From an uncultured Bacteroidales bacterium (GTDB lineage: Bacteria > Bacteroidota > Bacteroidia > Bacteroidales > WCHB1-69): 18,805 bases of DNA. The stretch spans positions 1 to 18,805 of the forward strand of contig CALECM010000007.1 in assembly GCA_937949745.1 (NCBI GenBank), written 5' to 3'. The notes under the pieces are model-generated. The model ran no database searches, had not been told where the DNA came from, and saw only the letters and a program-made list of their open reading frames with translations. The position numbers were made by a program, and so were the translations under genes. Every line of letters starts with the position of its first letter. Within the stretch, counting starts at the first letter, position 1. This document shows positions 15,093-18,805 of the stretch, in pieces.

Positions 15093-15647
15093 ATGAACAT
15101 AATAAAAATCCGAAAGGGACTTTCTTTTGAAGGATACCTTTCTTTAATCGGTTTTTTTATATCTGTTGGCGGGATATGGGGAATATCTTCTTTAGACCCC
15201 ACTTCGTCTATTCTGTTATATCTTTTGTTTATAATGATAATTATATTGGGGCTTTTTTTATTTATTTCCATTAAAGGATTATTACTGGACGTTGAGAATA
15301 ATCGTATAAAACAATATCAAATATTTTTTTTCTTTAAAACAGGAAAATGGCAATCTCTGGATCTATATGACGGTATTAAATTAAAATACATTTACGAATC
15401 ACAAAGGATGAATCTTGGACTTGCACCTTCAACAAAGGTTACTACCCATACCTACAATGTAATGCTCACTTCTAAGGTGACAGAATCTTTAGAATTAAAA
15501 GAATTTACAGATTATCTTTCCGCCAGGGATTTTCTCGATAAATACTCGGATCTGTTAAAATTGAAAAAATTTGACCAGTATGAGAATGCTAAAATAAAAT
15601 TGGCCCAAAGGAGAAAAGATCTCGAAGCAAGACGGACTGATTCATGA
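15093..15647 (+). CDS. Two-helix membrane protein of unknown function
   Basis: A 184-residue protein that I do not assign to a named family. Two hydrophobic segments (about 13-30 and 38-62) form a membrane hairpin. A soluble C-terminal domain (about 65-184) follows and begins IKGLLLDVENNRIKQYQIFFFFKTGKW. That beta-rich start resembles membrane-attached PH-like domains common in Bacteroidota. The end is a charged helix (KFDQYENAKIKLAQRRKDLEARR). It follows the NifX-like gene by 71 bp and may be co-transcribed, or may have its own weak promoter. Base composition is more AT-rich than the neighbours. It is convergent with hmuV, with only 19 bp between the stop codons. Confidence 0.75.
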   Translation: MNIIKIRKGLSFEGYLSLIGFFISVGGIWGISSLDPTSSILLYLLFIMIIILGLFLFISIKGLLLDVENNRIKQYQIFFFFKTGKWQSLDLYDGIKLKYIYESQRMNLGLAPSTKVTTHTYNVMLTSKVTESLELKEFTDYLSARDFLDKYSDLLKLKKFDQYENAKIKLAQRRKDLEARRTDS

Positions 15648-15666
15648 ATTTTCCGGATATTTCTAT

Positions 15667-16005
15667 CTATTCCGGCACGTAGATGATCTCGCCGGTTTCC
15701 AGTTCATAAGCTACACCTACTTTTTTACCTCTTGAACCGGTAGCTTCCTCCTGGTCGTTCGAGGATTGGTATTTGGTGATTTTTTCCCCTTTCTTGGTGA
15801 TGATCTCCATATTTTCCTGCCCGGGATTTTTCACGATGGTATAATCTTCTTTGGAAAAGATCTCAGTCATATTAAAACGGCTCACCAGAGCAACCATCAG
15901 TGCCACCGCAAAAACCATGGCCACATCGAAGAGATTGGATAACATGGAAACGGGATCATCATCGCCGCCCGTCCCATGAAGTTTTCGTCTGTTTTTCCTG
16001 CTCAT
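15667..16005 (-). CDS. hmuV: HmuV-like DUF2149 protein, ExbD-like subunit
   Basis: A 112-residue inner-membrane protein with one transmembrane helix near the N-terminus (about 20-43) and a periplasmic or soluble C-terminal domain. The N-terminal segment is basic (SRKNRRK), so it should stay in the cytoplasm. An aspartate, Asp27, sits at the start of the helix (NLFDVAMVFAVALMVALV). This is similar to Asp25 of ExbD, the proton-carrying residue, and is consistent with its pairing with HmuU. The family is DUF2149. It is the last gene of hmuSTUV, 58 bp after hmuU. Symbols follow the Porphyromonas hmuYRSTUV order and are assigned by family plus synteny. The ExbD comparison is inference. Confidence 0.85.
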   Translation of the reverse strand: MSRKNRRKLHGTGGDDDPVSMLSNLFDVAMVFAVALMVALVSRFNMTEIFSKEDYTIVKNPGQENMEIITKKGEKITKYQSSNDQEEATGSRGKKVGVAYELETGEIIYVPE

Positions 16006-16063
16006 AATATGTGAAGCTGAACCGGGAGATGAATTACGAAATCCGTATCCCGGTTAATTTGAT

Positions 16064-16741
16064 TTATATTTTTGATGCTAAAAGTGAGGCATGGCTAATG
16101 ATATTTTCCCCGTTCGTTTTGATCACCTCATGTTTAACGCCTAGTTTCTCTTCCCTTTGCTTAGCCAGTTCCGCGATAAAATCCAGCCGCATCAGGTCTG
16201 TGTTAAGCCATCTTTGCCTGGCCTGTAACAGGATAAATCCTACTGCTCCGGCAAAAAGCCCGAGCACCGTGGTCGCGAAAGCCACCTGCATATTATATGC
16301 CATCGAAGAGATATCACCGGTGGAAAGTCCCGCCAGCGCCGGACCCATAGGAATCAGGGTTCCCATCAAACCCAGGATCGGACCGAATTTGATCAGCGTT
16401 TGCGCTTTTGCCACGTCACGAAGAGCATTGATCTCAAAAGTGGAGATCGCCTTATCCACAAAAGCGGGATTATATCCATTTTCGAATATCTTGTCGATGG
16501 TTTTCATAAAAGGTGTCCTGGGTTGCTCCCGGAGCTGATCATAATGAGTGGAGAGATTCTGTTCATTCACGGTCTCCATCCAATCACCCAGTATCTTCTC
16601 CTGCTTTTGGCGTTGTACGTAAATGCTGAGGAATCCTCCCAGCATGATGATACTTCTGGCGAAAAAATAAAGCAGCCCGACGATAACCGGAACGAGTAAT
16701 CCGTTAGATATCCAGAATAATACATTCGATATTTGTTCCAT
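16064..16741 (-). CDS. hmuU: HmuU-like MotA/TolQ/ExbB proton channel
   Basis: A 225-residue inner-membrane protein of the MotA/TolQ/ExbB family that should form a proton channel with HmuV. One membrane helix lies near the N-terminus (about 10-35) and two more at about 130-155 and 165-195. The family core reads LIKFGPILGLMGTLIPMGPALAGLSTGDIS and then NMQVAFATTVLGLFAGAVGF. I chose the ATG at 16741 (MEQISNVLFWISNG). A longer frame opens at 16825 but would overlap hmuT by 55 bp with a charged, unlike extension. The gene starts 29 bp after the hmuT stop. In this pathway it is expected to supply proton-motive energy to the haem-processing complex. Confidence 0.92.
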   Translation of the reverse strand: MEQISNVLFWISNGLLVPVIVGLLYFFARSIIMLGGFLSIYVQRQKQEKILGDWMETVNEQNLSTHYDQLREQPRTPFMKTIDKIFENGYNPAFVDKAISTFEINALRDVAKAQTLIKFGPILGLMGTLIPMGPALAGLSTGDISSMAYNMQVAFATTVLGLFAGAVGFILLQARQRWLNTDLMRLDFIAELAKQREEKLGVKHEVIKTNGENIISHASLLASKI

Positions 16742-16770
16742 TATATAATTAATTAAGATTGTTTTATATG

Positions 16771-17484
16771 CTATTTTAAATCTATGTGATGTTCTTCCTG
16801 CAGGCACTTTCTTTTGTTCCTCCATTTTTTATAGATAAATCCCGCCGTAAAAAGGAGTACTACAACTCCCGTTGTCAGGAGTAAAGCTTTCCAGTCCATC
16901 GGCTGGCTATAAGTATAAATCATGGCGGAAGGATGAAAAACGGTAAAGCAAACGGTGAGCAGAAACAGAAGAAAACTGATCAGCAGGGTAAGTTCGGTAC
17001 GGAATTCGATCTCCGGTAAATATTTGCGGAACAACAAACTCCCTCCCACTAAAAGGATAAAAGAAAATAAGAAAAAAGAAGCGGTGAGAAGGGAGAAGCT
17101 GTTCCCGGGCATTAGAAAAAAGATATTTAAATGGAGATAATATAAAACCGGAAATATTAATACGGAAGGAATATAACTCAGTATGACATTTCCTATTTTG
17201 AGTTTCTGCCCCGATAATTTCATCAGAACCGACTTGCTGAATCCAAGAGAGAGCATCAGGTCCACCATGACGATCACCGAGAGATTGGTCAGCATCTCCC
17301 GCGAAGTAAGGGCCTGTTCCACCGCCAGTTTATTCTGGGCGATAGCCATCGGATGCGTCAATATGATGAAGAGTACGCACAGTCCTCCAAAGATAAAGGT
17401 GTACTTTTTTTTAGGAAGCAGGCTCATCATCAGCATTGTTTTGATGAGGACGAGCGGTACCATGAAATAGATGATATTGTCCAT
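16771..17484 (-). CDS. hmuT: HmuT-like polytopic membrane protein
   Basis: A 237-residue integral membrane protein with about six predicted helices (about 3-20, 28-48, 66-84, 103-120, 130-150, 168-185, with a possible further one at 200-217). It ends in a basic, His-containing tail (KKWRNKRKCLQEEHHIDLK). It has no recognised enzymatic motif and belongs to the uncharacterised membrane proteins found between hmuS and hmuU in Bacteroidales haem loci. It starts 3 bp after the hmuS stop codon, so translation is probably coupled. A role as membrane scaffold or channel partner for HmuS/HmuU/HmuV is inferred from synteny only. Confidence 0.8.
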   Translation of the reverse strand: MDNIIYFMVPLVLIKTMLMMSLLPKKKYTFIFGGLCVLFIILTHPMAIAQNKLAVEQALTSREMLTNLSVIVMVDLMLSLGFSKSVLMKLSGQKLKIGNVILSYIPSVLIFPVLYYLHLNIFFLMPGNSFSLLTASFFLFSFILLVGGSLLFRKYLPEIEFRTELTLLISFLLFLLTVCFTVFHPSAMIYTYSQPMDWKALLLTTGVVVLLFTAGFIYKKWRNKRKCLQEEHHIDLK

Positions 17485-17487
17485 CGT

Positions 17488-18805
17488 TTATTTCCTTCTT
17501 CTTCTCACGAAATAGAATAATAAGATAAGGAGACTGATAGATACGAAAGTAATGATCGCCACCCGTACCCCGTTGAATTGCCGTTGCTGTTCTCCGTTAC
17601 TTGCTTCTTCTTTCTTCAGTACCATACTTTTCTCGCCGGAAATAGCCACCTTAACGGCATCATCTATTTTTTGCTGATATTGTTGTGCCTGTTGAGGATC
17701 GAGATACCGGCTGATAAAATTGATCAGACTGGGATTATCACAGGTAAAGCCGCTGCAGGCTGCGTCGAATTCCTGTACCATTTCGCTATGTAAAGCAGAC
17801 AGCCGGCTGATCTGTTCTTCCGAAGCCTTCCAGTAGCCTTTACGGATCGTTTCCAGCATTACGGCAGTCATCTCCTGTAAAGCCGCGGGACTTTCTTTCC
17901 TGAAAAAATCTTTGATAAGAAGGTCGTGTTTATCTTCCACATATACATCATAAATATCATTCCACAACCGGTTATCGATAGCGGAAGGTTTCATCACATT
18001 CCAGCCGTAAGTATTTTTCACCACTTCCGTAAAGCCTGACGCTGAGGAAGCGCCTCCTTTTAGCTGTTCCTTAATATAGGTCGGATTTAATATTGTGGTA
18101 CGCGATTCCACGCCGATCGCGGCTTGAAGTGTTTGTGCTCTCGCGTTGTAACGGTTCCGGAGATCGTTGAAGTAATTGTCGGGATCTTTACCGGTAACAT
18201 TTCTTACCGTGAGGGTCATGCCTCCCATAAATTCATACACATGATCAAGACTCAGGGCACCCCACGTATGACTTTGGCGAGGCTGTATCACGAGATCCGT
18301 ATTCTGTAAGGCAGCTTCGAAAACACCTTCGCGGAAATTTCCCCAATTTTTGGAATCCCCGTATGTGGCACCCATATTATTAAGATATACCCGGGCTATT
18401 TCATTTTCATTTTCCCACTGACTGCCGCTCTCCACCATTCCGGTAATGCCAGTGCCCGCCATGCCGTTGACACCGCCGAAAATACGGGTAGTCGACAATT
18501 CCCGGGCATCTTTGGGAGAATATCCTTTATTAAGTAAAACTTTCTCGGCATCTACCTTTCCTTTGGCTACATAATTGGTTCCTTGGTCACCGGACTCCGC
18601 GGCCATATCTATCGCTTTTTGTAAAAGAGACAATCTTGAAGCAGCCAAGTCACGGAATTGTCCCGAAGTCTGTACAACCACATCGATGCGGGGACGTTGC
18701 AATATATCTTCCGGAATGAGCCGGATATCCAACACCCGTCCAAATTGATCCCGTACCGGTTCCACTCCCAAAAGATAGAATAATTGCGCCAGCGTGGCTC
18801 CTTCG
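17488..18805 (-). CDS. hmuS: HmuS, CobN-like haem dechelatase (C-terminal part)
   Basis: Only the last 438 residues are in the window; the frame continues past base 18805. The sequence is the C-terminal half of a CobN/magnesium chelatase H-type subunit: it includes GATLAQLFYLLGVEPV, then RPRIDVVVQTSGQFRDLAASRL, then STTRIFGGVNGMAGTGI. HmuS proteins are reported to remove iron from haem, leaving the porphyrin, under anaerobic conditions. The C-terminus (about the last 30 residues) is a single membrane anchor with a basic end (FYFVRRRRK), a feature absent from CobN. It heads the hmuSTUV block; hmuY and hmuR would be expected beyond the right edge. The name rests on family and gene order. Confidence 0.92.
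   Translation of the reverse strand, partial: EGATLAQLFYLLGVEPVRDQFGRVLDIRLIPEDILQRPRIDVVVQTSGQFRDLAASRLSLLQKAIDMAAESGDQGTNYVAKGKVDAEKVLLNKGYSPKDARELSTTRIFGGVNGMAGTGITGMVESGSQWENENEIARVYLNNMGATYGDSKNWGNFREGVFEAALQNTDLVIQPRQSHTWGALSLDHVYEFMGGMTLTVRNVTGKDPDNYFNDLRNRYNARAQTLQAAIGVESRTTILNPTYIKEQLKGGASSASGFTEVVKNTYGWNVMKPSAIDNRLWNDIYDVYVEDKHDLLIKDFFRKESPAALQEMTAVMLETIRKGYWKASEEQISRLSALHSEMVQEFDAACSGFTCDNPSLINFISRYLDPQQAQQYQQKIDDAVKVAISGEKSMVLKKEEASNGEQQRQFNGVRVAIITFVSISLLILLFYFVRRRRK

Noticed and set aside
16742..16825. Longer N-terminus for hmuU
   Set aside because: It would overlap hmuT by 55 bp and adds a charged segment unlike MotA/TolQ/ExbB N-termini; the ATG at 16741 gives a normal start with 29 bp spacing.
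18769..18771. TTG start for the hmuS frame
   Set aside because: The frame is open to the window edge, and the residues before it (GATLAQLFYLL) match the CobN family, so the gene is simply cut by the window.

Overview
The window comes from an anaerobic or microaerophilic member of the Bacteroidota, most likely Bacteroidales. The evidence is two large secreted proteins with type IX secretion (T9SS) C-terminal sorting domains, promoters of the Bacteroidota type (TAnnTTTG at -7), AT-rich intergenic DNA, a HcpR-like regulator beside hybrid cluster protein, and the 3' half of an hmu-type haem operon as known from Porphyromonas and Bacteroides. I cannot name a genus. No rRNA, tRNA, CRISPR array, transposase or phage gene was seen.

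Layout. 1-2504: AT-rich leader, a T9SS-exported LamG/DUF8202-like protein (215-1780), a small conserved-looking minus-strand gene (1971-2204) and a possible coding remnant. 2505-5384: a 959-residue exported protein with HAF-type repeats, an FN3-like segment and an adhesin-like jelly roll, ending in a strong hairpin. 5466-5860: about three and a half tandem copies of a 117-131 bp non-coding unit. 5866-9150: a nitrosative-stress module with a Crp/Fnr regulator (hcpR-like) divergent from a ferredoxin-like protein and hybrid cluster protein (hcp). A perfect palindrome lies in the divergent gap, about 41.5 bp upstream of the predicted start of transcription. 9162-9372: two copies of a short inverted-repeat element and a bidirectional terminator.

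9415-14437 is a minus-strand block: oleate hydratase (own upstream region with nested inverted repeats), then a probable operon of CPA2-type cation/proton antiporter, DUF3788 protein and D-aminoacyl-tRNA deacylase. 14650-15647 (plus strand) holds a NifX/NifB-like small metal protein with a His-rich tail behind a clear promoter and a 5'-UTR hairpin, then a two-helix membrane protein of unknown function. 15667 to the end (minus strand) is hmuS (cut by the window edge), hmuT, hmuU and hmuV.

Functional themes. The cell appears to cope with NO or hydroxylamine (HcpR/Hcp), detoxify or modify unsaturated fatty acids (OhyA), extract iron from haem anaerobically (HmuS) and possibly energise that with an ExbB/ExbD-like pair (HmuU/HmuV). 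It also exports adhesin-like proteins through T9SS. The most interesting points are the HmuU/HmuV pair with a membrane-embedded Asp in HmuV, the HcpR operator geometry, the nested palindromes upstream of ohyA, and several families of intergenic inverted repeats with a shared core.
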